NCBI GenBank assembly: GCA_941918925.1
Contig: OW799234.1
Location: forward strand, 111,637,128 to 111,701,127
Length of the DNA: 64,000 bases
Source of the DNA: Phyto melanocephala
Lineage: Eukaryota > Arthropoda > Insecta > Diptera > Rhinophoridae
Direction of reading: 5' to 3'
The notes under the pieces were generated by a model that worked only from the letters and a program-made list of their open reading frames with translations, was not told the DNA's origin and did no database searches. Within the stretch, counting starts at the first letter, position 1. The number at the start of each line of letters is the position of its first letter. Shown one piece after another: positions 1-12,021 of the stretch. A program made the position numbers and the translations under genes.

Positions 1-1710
1 TATCAATGTCAAGTAATGTTTTTATTTTCATTATTTATGGCAATAACTTTCACAAAAAAAACATGAACATTAAAATCACTTTATTCCATAACCCCCTTTA
101 AAATCATTTCTTATTCAATGTAATGGTCAAAAGAAATGCACTGCTTTCTTTAAGGCAAAGTTACCATTAAATTAGGCTATAAAGCTTAGTTAAGATAATC
201 ATTCAAAATCCATTTGACAATCTGTAGACAAGAGTTACAACAATAAAAATGTTAAGGATCTGCAGCTATAATGTGAAAGAGGGTTTGATTACTCAATGGG
301 TTATCACACATCACAAAATATGCGTACGAATAGCAGTGGCCAGACAAAAAATCTGATGTTTTAACAAAACTGCGGACAGCACAGCAATGAAACTAAAATC
401 ATAATTTTTCAAAAGACTTTACGTACTCACATACTTATACAAAGTTGTTCACATCAACCAGTAATTTACATGTCGTGTGTCGCACACGACTGTCTAAAAT
501 AAACATAAATGAAATGAAATACAAGTCATTCCTGCATTGAATATTTCAGTTTTTTTTTTTTGCTGTAAATAAATGCATATTATATGAGCGCATCCGAAAA
601 CCACTCAAACCAATCAACGGACCTGTCACTCCCGAAGCAGTTAGTTTTCTTATCGGTAGCCCGAAAAAGCTTCTGGCACACACACATAGTGCTGTACATA
701 AGAAAAAACTGACAATCATGTAAGTAACATGGGTGTTGTTGTTGTTGTTACTGTTATTGTTTTTGACATTACTTATCATACACACGAATACTTACCACTA
801 CCATTACCCATGCAGTAGTAAGTCATTCAGCATTTTGACTTCCAGAATACAAATATTTATGATAAGATTTAATATACAACGAATTTAATTTACCCTCTAC
901 TTTGATAAGAAATGGTATACAGATATAGTCTGTGACGACTGAGATATTTATTTGCCGCAATAGCAACTGTTATTTACATTTAACTTAAAGATATGTAGTC
1001 TTAAGGCAGGCTTAAATATCTTAAATGTAATGTTCGGGTAGTTACCGCAGATGGAAGAGATAATGAGCATTATTTTTACATCGCTGTAATGTACACCGTT
1101 ACAACGCTATCTAAAGTTGTCTAACCCTATGGAAATTTACTTGTTTCTTAAACAGACTACTGAGAGCATGGTTTAAATACGCGAAATTGTCATTCATATC
1201 GAAATTTGGATACAAAAACAAGTAATAGTACAATACTTGGCTGTGACCAATCTTAAATACCCTTAACATAGTTGGTACTATCATTTGTGTATATATTAAC
1301 AAAGTTATGTACTAGCAATCGCTATCATTTCTTGTAGTTTTAGCTTAATCGAATTATCTTTCTATTATAACCCAAAATACATATACTTTATGGCGTCACT
1401 TTAGAAATAATTATATCTCAGTAATTTTTATGGAAATTTTGTTATTTATAAACAGTTACAGTTTCAAGACCAAAACTGAAAATTACGTGGTGTAACTGTG
1501 ACCAAAACTTATTATATCTTTGCGGTAATTGACCAATTAAGCCATGTTTTCGAAAACAAAGCGTTCCAAAGAAGTTGCGAAATTTTATTTTGTTTGTGTT
1601 AAAAACATATCTGATCTGATGGGCGCTTCCAAAACTGGATTTTAACATACACACGAACAGACGGACTTAGCTAAATCAGTTCCTCTATCTTTAAGAATTC
1701 AGAATATTTA
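1..1710. other. A+T-rich unique sequence, no gene seen
   Basis: Neither strand holds a frame with recognisable protein similarity. Frames up to about 80 codons are low in complexity or lack start context. A short (TTG)n run lies near 733-750. I see nothing else here. Confidence 0.5.
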
Positions 1711-1712
1711 TA

Positions 1713-2026
1713 CTCGGTGTTCACTGGGAAGGTGTACTACTTTGTTTTGCCGCTATTTTAATATACATTAGTTTTGACAGTTCATATTTGGCAGTCGTGA
1801 AAGAGAGATGTGGCAAATTTGTTATGGAAAAATATTCGGTAAACCAACGTGTTTAATCATTAAAACATTTAAAAATCAATTTTCGAGTACTGTGACGATG
1901 AGAAAGTTACGTGAAATTTTTGGGAGAAACAACGTGTTGACTAACATGCGGCTTGTACCACATCCAATACCGCCAAGATTACAGTGGAATTACTGTGAGT
2001 AGTATACCTTCCCGGCGGACATCCTG
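1713..2026 (+). mobile_element. mariner-derived MITE that keeps a transposase N-terminus
   Basis: The ends are imperfect inverted repeats of about 30 bp sharing the core GGGAAGGT(G/A)TACTACT, at 1726-1741 and reversed at 1999-2014. TA dinucleotides flank them at 1711-1712 and 2027-2028, as expected for Tc1/mariner target duplication. Inside, from about 1823, a frame begins MEKYSVNQRV and continues, after a shift, through KNQFSSTVTMRKLREIFGR. That is the N-terminal helix-turn-helix that binds the inverted repeats in mariner transposases. The catalytic domain is absent, so the unit is an internal deletion derivative that could only have moved in trans. Family assignment rests on the HTH text and the TA flanks. 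Confidence 0.7.
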
Positions 2027-2390
2027 TACTTTATATGGTCAAAAATAAATATCGTAGACATTACAAACAGTTTGACAAACTCATATGTAGTCTAAGGTGA
2101 AGTGTATCAAATAAGTATTCTGTCCTGTAACCCAGTGCGTGCAAAAGTATTGCGCAAAAATTTTAGTCTGCACCCGTAAAAGTTCTAGCCGATCTTGTTT
2201 GATGTTCTTTCTCCAATCGGATCTGTTGAGCTTTTTTTATAACAGCCACGACGACTAAAGATCATTTTGAAATGTTAGTATCATGTATTGATCTTTAGAA
2301 AAAAAATTAAACTTTTCCAGTTTATTTAAATATTTTCAAATATAAAAACTTTGTTGTTTAAATAATTTTGCTATAAATACAATTAAAAGT

Positions 2391-2414
2391 CAGACAGACA
2401 GACAGACAGACAGA
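2391..2414. repeat. (ACAG)n microsatellite
   Basis: Six uninterrupted CAGA units lie just upstream of the split mariner relic. Confidence 0.9.
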
Positions 2415-2454
2415 AGTTTTTAACGAGCAGAATTGCCACATTAAGGCAAATAAA

Positions 2455-3360
2455 AATCCATGAGTGATTATTATGAGCTGTTGGCGTCAAGAGGCCGTCA
2501 AGATATCAGCTATTGAGTGATTATAACAGATTTCTTGTGGCCAGAAAATTATGATGTGAACGAAGTTCATAGTCCGTGTTATCTTTCGTCATGGCGATGT
2601 TAATTGGACGTCACGATCATGTAATCTATATATATAAAAGTGAAACTCTGTGTGTGTGTGTGTGTGTGTTAGTTATAGACTCCGAAACTGTAAAACCGAT
2701 CGGACTCAAACTTTAGCAAGTTGTTGTACACATTCCAGGGAGTGTTTGTGGTTGAAAAAAAGTGGGCGGGGCAACGCCCATAAAAAATTTGTTATCATTT
2801 TTAGCTACTTGCACTTGACCGATTTTTCTGAAACTTAGCACACATATTGAGCTGTCATGACTTTATAATTTCGTGATTAAAAAAGTGGGCAGGGCCACGC
2901 CCATAACAAAAAGTTATAATTTTGAGGTTCTGGCACTGGACCGATTTTTCTGAAACTTTGCACACATATCGAGCTGTCATGACTAAATAATTTCGTGATT
3001 AGAAAAGTGGGCAGTGCCACGCCCATAAAAAAAGTTATCATTTTCAGCTACTTGAACTTCATCGATTTTCCTAAAACTTTGCACACACATATTGAGCTGT
3101 CATGACTATACAGTTTCGTGATTAGAAAAGTAGGCAGTGCCACGCCCATTAAAAAGAAGTTATAACTTTTAGCTTTTTGCACTTGATATTCAATTTGAAT
3201 TCATAATGCATTTTTTTTAATTAAGGGGCGTAGCAACGCGCGCCGGGCTTTTCTAGTTATATATAAAAGAAAAAGTGTACGGCAATAAGTCAGAATTAAC
3301 TCTCAGTGTCATTGAAAATTTTTATCAACGAATAGAAGCATGCCTCCGAAGCCGTTGCTC
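2455..3360 (+). pseudogene. mariner transposase relic split by a Helitron
   Basis: Before the Helitron, frames read VIITDFLWPENYDVNEV and then RVIFRHGDVNW followed by SRSCN. These match the family stretches around TDFLWPE and ISRNGDVNWPPRSCD, the region holding the third catalytic Asp (here Asn). The Helitron at 2625-3256 interrupts exactly there. After it, translation resumes with IKEKVYGNKSEL and VIENFYQRIEACLRSR, the normal C-terminal part of the same protein, although the few residues between (the LTPLDFFLWG region) are missing. The second catalytic motif (QQDGATCHT) is deleted and there are frameshifts, so the gene is dead. It is related to the 9.5-10.6 kb relic. The assignment is firm; the outer limits are approximate. 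Confidence 0.72.
2625..3256 (+). mobile_element. non-autonomous Helitron, family F1, copy 1
   Basis: The 5' end is TCTATATATATAAAAGTG and the 3' end is CGCCGGGCTTTTCTAG, followed by T. TC at the start, a short hairpin (GCGT-AGCA-ACGC) before the end, CTAG at the end and insertion between A and T without target duplication are the textbook Helitron signature. No Rep/helicase gene is present. The body has four tandem units of about 122-125 bp, each carrying a GTGGGCRGKGCMACGCCCA hairpin (about 2761, 2886, 3008, 3131) and the phrase CCGATTTTTCTGAAACTT. A (GT)n run at 2650-2669 follows the 5' end. It lies inside a mariner transposase relic. Confidence 0.85.
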
Positions 3361-5340
3361 TGTAAACAGTTTGTTTGATTTAAAAATAACTTCGTTTGGC
3401 GTTTCATTTCACAGGGTAAATAATATTTAATATTTTTATAAAGATATATTGAATTTTTTTTAATGGAAATGATTACCTATAAACTTCTTGAATAAACAAT
3501 CAATTAAAATTCATTGTTTAAAAACACGAACAACGCGTTACAAATCGAACTAGTAATTTATTTAACCCTGTTTGTTAAGTAAGTCAACTTATAAAAAAGT
3601 GTTGCTAGTTTTGTTTTCAGTTGAATGTTAGCTTGAAACCTGATCTATATAAAATTGAAAAAAAAAATAAATAAAAGCCAAAATTAAAAGACTCTGGTTA
3701 CTTTGTTGTTTTAGGTAAAAATATTAAGCGTGTAGTCCACAATTAACAGCAGACTTCATATTAAATCTAAAGATGTTGTTGTTAAAATATCAACATTTAT
3801 CTGCCTCAGTACCAGTATTAAATACAAATTATAAAATAAAAATAAAACAAAAAACAAATCCCTTCATCTTTAACATGTCATACGTATAGAAGACTACATG
3901 TACCACCAGAAAGTCCCATTCACAAAATGTTAAAAAAAAACAAAAAATATTTTAAAAGCGTGTGCGCGCGCGTTCATACGACAATTTCACCTGTTGACAC
4001 AGTAACTTATATTTGCATGACTGTCAGCTGGGGCAACCAACCTAACAGTCAGTGTATTGATGAACTTTTAAACCCCTCCAACTATTTTCAATGTAATCGA
4101 TCGTTCCTTCATCCAATCTTGATCATTTGTTAAAAGTTTTGTTTTTTTTTTTGCTTACAAAAGTTGTACCATTTTCTTTGCTGCCTAGAGAGTTTGATTT
4201 CATTGACTCGATTTGTATCGTTCAATTAATGGTTAGTATATAAATAATCTCCCGTCTCTCGTTTAATACGAAATAATTGTTTTTGTTATAGATATCTCAT
4301 GGTTGTTTAATGACATGGCGATCGAAATGATCAATGGATCACCATCATCGTTGACGAAGATGATATTTTTAATTAACACCCTCTGGATATGTTTAAAATA
4401 GCAAAATTCAGGAATGGTTTTTAACCAATGTTTCCAAATATAGTATGCACTACATAAATGCATTAAAAAATTGTTATTAAAATACTAATTTATTGGCCAA
4501 ATAATCAATTTAAACATGTTAATTATATACAAAATAAGTAAAAAAAAAAATTTGTTTTTTATTTATCTTAAAAAAATTATTTAATTTATTTTCAACCCTC
4601 AAAATTTCTATTTAGAATTTAACTCTTATTTAAACATTTCAACACAGGAAACTGATTTTAATTTCATATTGATACCCCAAGATCTTTTTTATTACGCAAC
4701 AGCGATAGGAAGCAACATCGTTTTAGATGCCTACAATAGGCATGAAAATTCTTCATCAATGCTTTTATAAAATAATATTTGAATCTATTTACTTCTAGTT
4801 TAAGATTAATATTTATAGAACTTGCTATGAAATTCTATTGATACTAAAGTAATCTACATATAAGAAATTTGTTCCATAATTATGTTTTACTTTGCTATCT
4901 TACCCTACATTTACACATTAAAGAACTTTTATGAAATTCTGTATACGTGCATTGCACGGACAGAACTATGCACAAAGATGCTAGTAGTCACAAAGAACTA
5001 ACAATAATCACCAATCGACAATGAGTAATCGTTTGCTCATTAGACGTCTGTATTGGAGGAGACTCAGTGAAGGAAAGGATACCGATAAGTATCTATGGAA
5101 TTATGGGATCGAAAGGGGTTGAAAAGGGATCGTAAATAGTATTGGTTTGTTTTGATACTGCCACAACACATATAAGAATTTAGTTTTTTTCAGAACTTAT
5201 ATTGTCACATGTTGAACATTTACTCATTTAACATTAAACATTCTCGTATTTTTTTTTTTTATATTATTTTGTAAAATTTATTTCTTTTACAAAAAGCTAA
5301 AAAAATCAATAAAAATTTCGCTTAGATCTCCCAAGCCAGC
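3361..5340. other. A+T-rich sequence, no gene seen
   Basis: No frame with recognisable similarity was found. A CG-alternating spot at 3962-3972 (TGTGCGCGCGCG) is the only departure from A+T-rich background. I see nothing else. Confidence 0.45.
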
Positions 5341-5716
5341 CGAAAAGAACTTGAAGGCCGATAATTGGGGGCATTACTTTACAAAATGTTATGTCAAACA
5401 CAAAAAGAGCTTGCAGATTTGTAATGAGCTACTCAAGCAGTAATTCTGATACATTTGCGACTAGCAGGATTTATCTAAATGCAGGGACATTGGAATGAAC
5501 TGAAGCCGAGAAATCTTGAGAGACGATTGTACATGTCTGTAATTCTGCTAAATGAATTTAAAATAAAGTCACTTTTACACTAAGTTATTACCTGCGATGA
5601 CAAATAAATCTATTATGGTAATCAGAATTGTTGGAAATCGTATATGAAGACCGGCCAAACAGCTTAATCGACACCAAAGTCAAATATTTATGGATCTAAA
5701 GTAATGCTCTGTAAGT
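5340..5716 (+). pseudogene. mariner transposase relic, mellifera/mauritiana-like lineage
   Basis: A plus-strand frame, broken by stops, reads QTQKELADL, then HWNELKPRNLERRLYMS, then VITCDDK, then IYYGNQNCWKSYMKTGQ and STPKSNIYGSKVMLC. The family reads QTQEELAxxLGVTQ, GxWVPxELKPRDxERR, IVTGDEKWIxYDNPKRxKSW and STPKPNIHGSKxMLC in the same order, so this covers the linker after the HTH and the first catalytic Asp (CDDK, normally GDEK). The second and third catalytic Asp regions are lost. Stops fall at the Trp of DEKW and elsewhere. Inverted repeats were not found. It is the same lineage as the fragment at 51640-51950, and different from the DFLWPE lineage at 2.5 and 9.5 kb. Confidence 0.75.
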
Positions 5717-6179
5717 ACCAAAAATATGCGGCCAGACATGAAACTCTTAAAAAAATTAAAAATTTGTGTGCCTGGCTCTAATACAAATTTTTTGTTTAAA
5801 GGGGTGACTTATACAAAAGTTCTGTACCAATTCGTGTCTAATTCTTAAAAAATATAATTATTAATTGCTTTTACTTAAAAATTATTTAATAAATTGTAAA
5901 GTGTTTTGACTATTTTGGGAGTGAGAAAAATTATACAACATTTTATCAATTTCTCCTAAAAAGAATCTCTACACTTATTTGGGCAAATACTTACTAAATG
6001 TGAACGTAGATTAATTATTAAAAGATGTTTTTATCTGGACATCTTGCGAAAAACACAATACCTCAAAATTGAGATAAGTATTACACAAACATACAAAACT
6101 TAAATTGTTTGGTTAGTATTTATATGGTTAAAAATATGTGTACAAATATAATTTATAATATACAAAATGTAGTAACAAA

Positions 6180-6601
6180 ATGGGTATCTCAGTATCTCTG
6201 GGATTAATAAAGATATCACAAAAATTTAGAAAAGAGCCTGTTAAAAATAATTGAATAGGTGTCTGGTACTTTTTGGAAATTTTGAGTTTTGAGGGGATAA
6301 AACGGGTAAATACTGAATTTTGTACATTTTTAGTTTTTAGAATTTAGGGTGAAATGGGCTTAAAACGGGGTAATGACACTTTTTGTTACTTTTTTTTTCA
6401 ATTTCAGTTATTTATAAAAAGGATGAGCGGAACAAAAATATTAAAACGAACAAAAAATATTATTAATCCAAATGTGTTAAATTAAGTTTAAAAATAGCTA
6501 GCAATTAATAATTTTTTTTCTTAATAAATGAATTTGATATTCCAATTAAATTTTTTTATTATTTCACTTTATACGTAGCGAAGCACGTACCGGGCGGCTA
6601 G
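6180..6601 (+). mobile_element. Helitron family F3, 3' part only
   Basis: The sequence ends TACGTAGCGAAGCACGTA, a 5-bp stem with an 8-base loop, then CCGGGCGGCTAG followed by T. That is the hairpin plus CTAG terminus of a Helitron. Upstream are phrases such as CTCTGGGATTAATAAAGATAT typical of repeat bodies, but I could not place a TC start, so the left limit is a guess and the copy may be 5'-truncated. Confidence 0.6.
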
Positions 6602-8879
6602 TTTTATATAAATTATAGTAAAAAGAAATAATTAAAATAAACCAAATGTATGAGTGTTTTCTTTCCAAGCCCAAAATAGTTTTGCTTAAATTTTTTCTAT
6701 TAAAAATCATAAAAATAATTCCTAGAAAATTGTTTTAAATACCCATAATTAAGGATACTGAAAAAAATACAATTTGAACGCGTGCAAAGAACACGCAATT
6801 TATTTCTTGGCACTTGGCACATCAAATTCCTTAAAGTGCTGGAATTTGCAATTAGAAAACAAATGTTCTGTGCATTCATTATTCACTCAGCCGTCCTTCA
6901 TTTCGTCCATTTTACTGATCTTGTTGCTCTTGTCTACTGACCTGTTTTAATACGCTCATATAATTTGCTGGCAGAAAAGAACATTCAATGAAGATTTAAA
7001 CTAATAAATCATTGTTTATAGACTTAAAGAAGATCGTTCATCATTTTGCAAGAGTGTGTCGCAATAATTGCAAATATAGTTTATTTTTTATTTAGTTTTT
7101 TTAGTTGTTGTTTTTTTGCCTTCATTCAGTTTGTTACATGGAAAACACTTGTTGAAGACATGCTTGCACAACTGACAGAAAGACGGACGAACATACAGAC
7201 CAATAAACGTTGTCGGTATTAACACAATGCCATACATTTTTCTTACATGAATGAATTCTTAACCGGCCAAGAGGTTGTTAAAAGCAAAAACAAAAAGAAT
7301 AAGTAAAACCAGGCTAAAACCCCCTGTTGTTTTACATGAACAGGATTGTTACAAGAGTTGAAGAGGGATACAAATGCAATTTTTATTTTCATTTTAACAA
7401 GAATTTTTTAAGTAGAACTTTAAATACAGTTTATTTTAATTAAATTAGGGTAGCAAAAAAAATTATAGCAAAAAAGAAAATTAACACAACAACAATGTTT
7501 TCAAATAAATAATGTGGTTAATTTAGCCAAGGAGCCTATAATTTAATAATTATTTTGAAATAAAAATTTAGGTTTTCTTAACTAGACTTGTTTGTAATTA
7601 AAAAACGGTTAAACTGCAATAAATCTTTATCTAGTGTACAGAACTACATACAGACTGATAGATGCACAAGAGCATGAGTTAAAAAAAAAAATTGTGTCTC
7701 TACTAAGTAGATGCATGTATAAATTACAAGTTTTATTACGCTTATAAGATCATTATAACATTTGCCCTTAGGGTTAACGTCTCTTTATGACTATGTCAAA
7801 TTTGTAGTTTAGGTTAGTTGGTTGGCTCGCGATAAAGTCTAGTTTTAAGGATGAATCCTAATAACAAGTATCAATCTAACTTGAAGATATTAAAAACCTA
7901 GCAACAACCTTGCAAAAAAAAAATTGCACAAGTTCAATGTAAATAACATTTTTCACGACATTTAATTCTGAGGCATGTAAGAGGAAGCATAAAGAGTGCA
8001 TTTTCCAAATCCAAAATATCTTAAATAATTCATGTAAATAAACATTATTAACATGGTTTTCTTTTCATCCACTATGCATGTTTTCTATGCACTTATTGTA
8101 ATGAAGTTAATTTTATTAATACATTCATGTTAACACATGCTTTCCAATGACACGTTAATACTAAAATCATGAATGTTTTACCTAAATTGAAACACTTCAT
8201 CATGGGTATAACTCAAGCATTCGCTATTTCTTTTGCTGGGAAGTAATGAAAGTAAAAATTTTGTTTCTTAAGCCTACAGTTTGTGGAATAAATGAGCTTT
8301 CAAGTGACAAATGTGTAATCAAATTTAAAAAAAAAATATTTATCTTTTTTCATAGAAGTATTACTTTGGAAAATTATTGTTCAGTATAGAAATTCTAAAA
8401 AAAAAACTTTTTCAAATAAAAAAAAAAATTATTTTTGAATGGTATTTAATATGATGTGCAAAAATGAATGAAACATCTTTTTTATGGTAAATTTAGGTCT
8501 TTAATTTGAAAAAAGTCCTTGTAAGTTTGTAGAATCAATCGTTTCTATCTTGCCAGGTGAGAAAACACTAATATGTGGAGGCCATTTTATATTTTTTTCT
8601 TAAATAACAAAGTTCGACATTTAAAACAAAACCAGAATTTTAAAAAATATTCAGTTGATCTTTCTGTAGCCGATTTAAAATTGAAATTTTAAATGGCCCC
8701 CTTGTAAGTGACTAAAGGCACACTGGGACATTTGATCTGCAGCGATAGCTTTTCCAAAATGTTGATAATTTAATCGATTTCTATAATTTGTTTTCTGTAG
8801 GGATGTTAGAATCATGAAGTTTATTTTTTACTATACGTCTATATAATAGAATGGAGTTTGTTTTAGTAGTCTAAAAAGC
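6602..8879. other. A+T-rich sequence, no gene seen
   Basis: No coding or repeat similarity could be assigned. Short homopolymer A and T runs are frequent. I see nothing further. Confidence 0.45.
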
Positions 8880-9395
8880 AAGGGTAGAAGTTTTTCGTCG
8901 TCTCAATGATTACATAGCCAAACGATTGTCTTTTTCATATGTAAATTGACCACTTGAAAAGTAAAGGATTTATCTACGGATATGTGTATCGAAATTCGTG
9001 TTTTTAAATAGAACAGGTTCGAGATCTTTTCTCCGAAGACCAGCTAATTATGAATTCAAGCCGCAGTCGACGGCAAAAGGTGTAAAACATATGGGTCCCG
9101 TATACATATAATATCAAAACAGGTATGCATGTTGCCAAACAAGTTTTTAATTGACAGCTTAATTAATGTGATGGTGTGGCCTGCACGGTCGTCGGATTCG
9201 AACGCCATTGAAAATTTAAAGGCAATATCTCCGATAAAACCAATAACTATAGATTGTATTTTGAAAGTTGTGATGGAAATATGGAAACCCTTCCTGTAGA
9301 AATATTTCAAAACCTAATCAATTTGGCAGTAAAGTGTTATGCGACCGTAATTGCAAGAAGTGCAAATCAATTTATTTATTTAAACGCATGAAGTT
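8880..9395 (+). pseudogene. Tc1-like transposase relic
   Basis: A broken plus-strand frame contains WPARSSDSNAIENLKA at about 9177-9226. This is an obvious decayed copy of WPxxSPDLNPIENLWG, the signature of Tc1-family DD34E transposases that holds part of the catalytic site. Upstream, ISKQVCMLPNKFLIDSLINVM fits the region after the second Asp. Further upstream is a weaker match to the WxxEKWxxVLWSDESKF segment (here PLEKVKDL). Downstream, CYATVIARSANQFIYL fits the C-terminal RCxxVIxAKGGxTKY. The Asp residues are mutated or shifted out of frame. It abuts an oppositely oriented mariner relic. Confidence 0.72.
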
Positions 9396-9459
9396 AACTG
9401 CAATGAAACAAAAAGTATTTTGAGGAATTTATCTTAATATTTTACATTATGATGGGAGG

Positions 9460-10600
9460 ATCCATGACAATTATGTGTGAAATAAAATATCGGTCATATG
9501 TTCGCTACGGCATACTTCTATCCGATGGTTCATATTTTCAATAGACATAATTAAGATTCAGTGTCGTAAATGTGCCAAATTATTTCATTCTTTAGCTTTT
9601 TAAATATTTTTGGCTTGTTTATGGACACTTTTTCTTTTAAATATCCCCAAAAAAGTTACATGATTATGGCAGCCAATTTATATCACCATGACGTGAGATA
9701 ACACACCCATTTAATTTTTCGAGCAAAAGAGCAATTGCTTTGTTGGCTGTATGGCAAGTGGCACTGTCCTTTTGAAAGCATATATCATTTACTTTCACTA
9801 TCCCAATTTCTGGCCACAAGAAGTCGGTTGTCATCTCACGATAGCGAACAACATTCACGGTGACTGCTTGGCTGACTTAATCTTCGAAGAAACTCGGCCC
9901 AATGACGCCGCCAACTCATAAATCGCACCAAACAGTCAAACAGTTAGTAGATTCATCGGCTTTATAACAATCACTGATGGATTCTCATTTACCCAATTGC
10001 GGTAGTTCTGCCCGTTAACGAATCCACTGAGGAGTAAGTGCACCTCGTCGCTGAAAATGGTTTTCTTTGTAAAGTCACCATTAACTTCTAAATATATTCA
10101 ATTAATCATTCGGCAAATTGACGATGCTTGAAATGTTCAATAGGCTTCGGTTCTTGATTCAATTGAACCATGGTACAATCATTAGGTAGCCTTACTAAAA
10201 CAGCTGATTTTTTTTTCTCTACCTTATGGTTTAACTAAAATGTCAAATTTTGTTTATTTATGTGTATATTCCAGCACCAAAAAAAACACACACACATTTG
10301 CTTATTTACATTTCAGTTGTCGTTTTCCAACAACAAAATGCATGTAGAATTTTTGTTGTTGCAGAAATGAGGCTACCTGGTAATTGTAATATGAACTGAA
10401 CCTTGTCGATTATGCCGACCAAAAAATTACGAAGTATAGTAAGGCCATTTTAATTGGAAAGCCTATTTTCGTAAAAGCCTTTAACAGTCTTACCGCGCTT
10501 CTCAATTATATACCTCTAAATGGTTGAATTTGTCAAACTAATTTGGACAAAAGCTTGATTTTAAAGACTGAATCACAATTAACATCGTGCAGCTTGGTTA
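9460..10600 (-). pseudogene. mariner transposase relic, the most complete in the window
   Basis: Read on the minus strand from about 10570, the N-terminal part is recognisable with frameshifts (KTVKGFYENRLSN). A 211-bp MITE follows (10176-10386). Then come QLNQEPKPIEHFKHRQFAEW, FSDEVHLLLSGFVNGQNYR (first Asp), the cryptic IGPSFFED, YREMTTDFLWPEIG, DICFQKDSATCHTANKA (second Asp), GCVISRHGDINWLP, and C-terminal remnants ending near MTDILFHT. The third Asp region SCDLTPLDFFLWG is reduced to SCNFFGDI by a deletion. The original spacing between second and third Asp, about 36 residues in the related intact pattern, puts it outside the classical Mos1 DD34D group. About 300 bp between HTH and QLNQE are missing. 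It is clearly non-functional. Confidence 0.85.
10176..10386. mobile_element. small MITE inserted in the mariner relic
   Basis: Inverted repeats CAATCATTAGGTAGCCT (10176-10192) and CAATTACCAGGTAGCCT (reversed, 10370-10386) bound a 211-bp unit, with TA on each side. There is no coding content. The TA flanks suggest a Tc1/mariner-type mobiliser. It interrupts the transposase relic at 9460-10600 and is therefore younger than it. Confidence 0.7.
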
Positions 10601-12017
10601 AAACACCTTTTTTTAGAAAACGTTAATATGAGTTAATGATGAATTATTTTTTTCTAAGTATACTAATTGACGTTTTTAAGCTTTAGAAATAAACTCAAAT
10701 TTGTTATTGTTATAGTAAACTTCATACATCACAGGATTTTTTTTATTGCGTTTTATGTGAAATCAAAACAAAAATTGATAAATGTAATGAATGACTAAAA
10801 CTTTTAAGTTGGTGCTTTTATTTTGACCGCGTTTGTATACTTATATACTCTTATATATGTTCAAGCAGACATTGCTAGATAATAAATATAAGTTAGTATT
10901 GAACACCATTATCGTAGCTGGCATTTTGGTCTATTTGCTTTTGCTGTTTGAAATCATATAAACCAATAAGTCAATAAAACCGATACAAACAATGAACATT
11001 TTTCATACTGTTTAGTAGCCTCGTGTTAATGTTTCTGATAAGCTTTATTGCGTATGTGACTCATCTATATATAAATACCTTTTTATAGATTACCAAAAAT
11101 TCATAATTGATATTGTGAAATATTTATATCCCAGCAAAAAGGGCATGTAAAATAAATAGTGAATTAATGCATTCGACCAATGATGAAGTGGTTCAATTAA
11201 GGTTAAACATGCGTGTCATTAGAGAGCATGTGTTCATATGGATATTTTATTAAATTTCACTGAATGCTAATTATTGCATGGAACGCATGCACAGAAGATG
11301 AAAATGAACTCATGTTTCGTGAGTTAATAATGTTTGTTTGTTGTTGAATTTATCAAGATTTTTTGCATTTATTTGCATGTGTTTTTAAGCACATCACTAA
11401 AGTCTCACTATTTTGTATTTGGAGAAGGCATTCTTCACACCTCTTTAAGCTCTTATGAATTAGACGTCATGAGAAATGTTATTCACATTGAACTGGTGCA
11501 AAATTTTTTTGCTGGGATGCTACGTTATGTTATGTTATTAAAATCTACATTCAAGATAGCCGATGGTATGTAGAGTGTGATTAACATTTACAAAAATAGA
11601 TGAAATATAAACAAAAAATTCTTAATAATCAAGGTTAGAAAAGGCAACAAAAAAATATTAGACTTTTGTTATCAATAGAGTTTTATAAAAAATTTAACAA
11701 TTACAAAATTACGTTAGCTCCTCTAATTTAACTTTTTTTATATACTTTTACAATGTCCCTCTGTATTTCACATTTTCGCATGTTTGTTGATGTATTCAGT
11801 TCATTTAAAAACTGCATTTTTCTCAATATGTATTGGACTTCAAATATGCTTTTCTACATTTTTTCTTTTGCATGATTAATTACCATCATTAGTTTTTTAT
11901 TTTGTTGCACTATAAGAATATTTCCTTATATTGGCTCACAATGCAACAAAATTTATTAAAGTCATCTTTTGCGTGTAAAAAAATGAATATGTTTGTACAC
12001 ACACATCTCAACCTATC
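10601..12017. other. A+T-rich sequence, no gene seen
   Basis: Only weak short frames are present. The element flank at 10575-10620 (GGTGTTTTAACC on the minus strand) is a decayed mariner terminus. I see nothing else up to the piggyBac element. Confidence 0.4.
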
Positions 12018-12021
12018 TTAA

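Noticed and set aside
2650..2838. Short plus-strand frames at the start of Helitron F1 copies (also 42539 and 46263)
   Set aside because: They recur because the repeat recurs, change length between copies, and contain the (GT)n run.
9056..9310. 84-codon minus-strand frame
   Set aside because: It is the complement of a Tc1 transposase relic, whose plus-strand text is recognisable.
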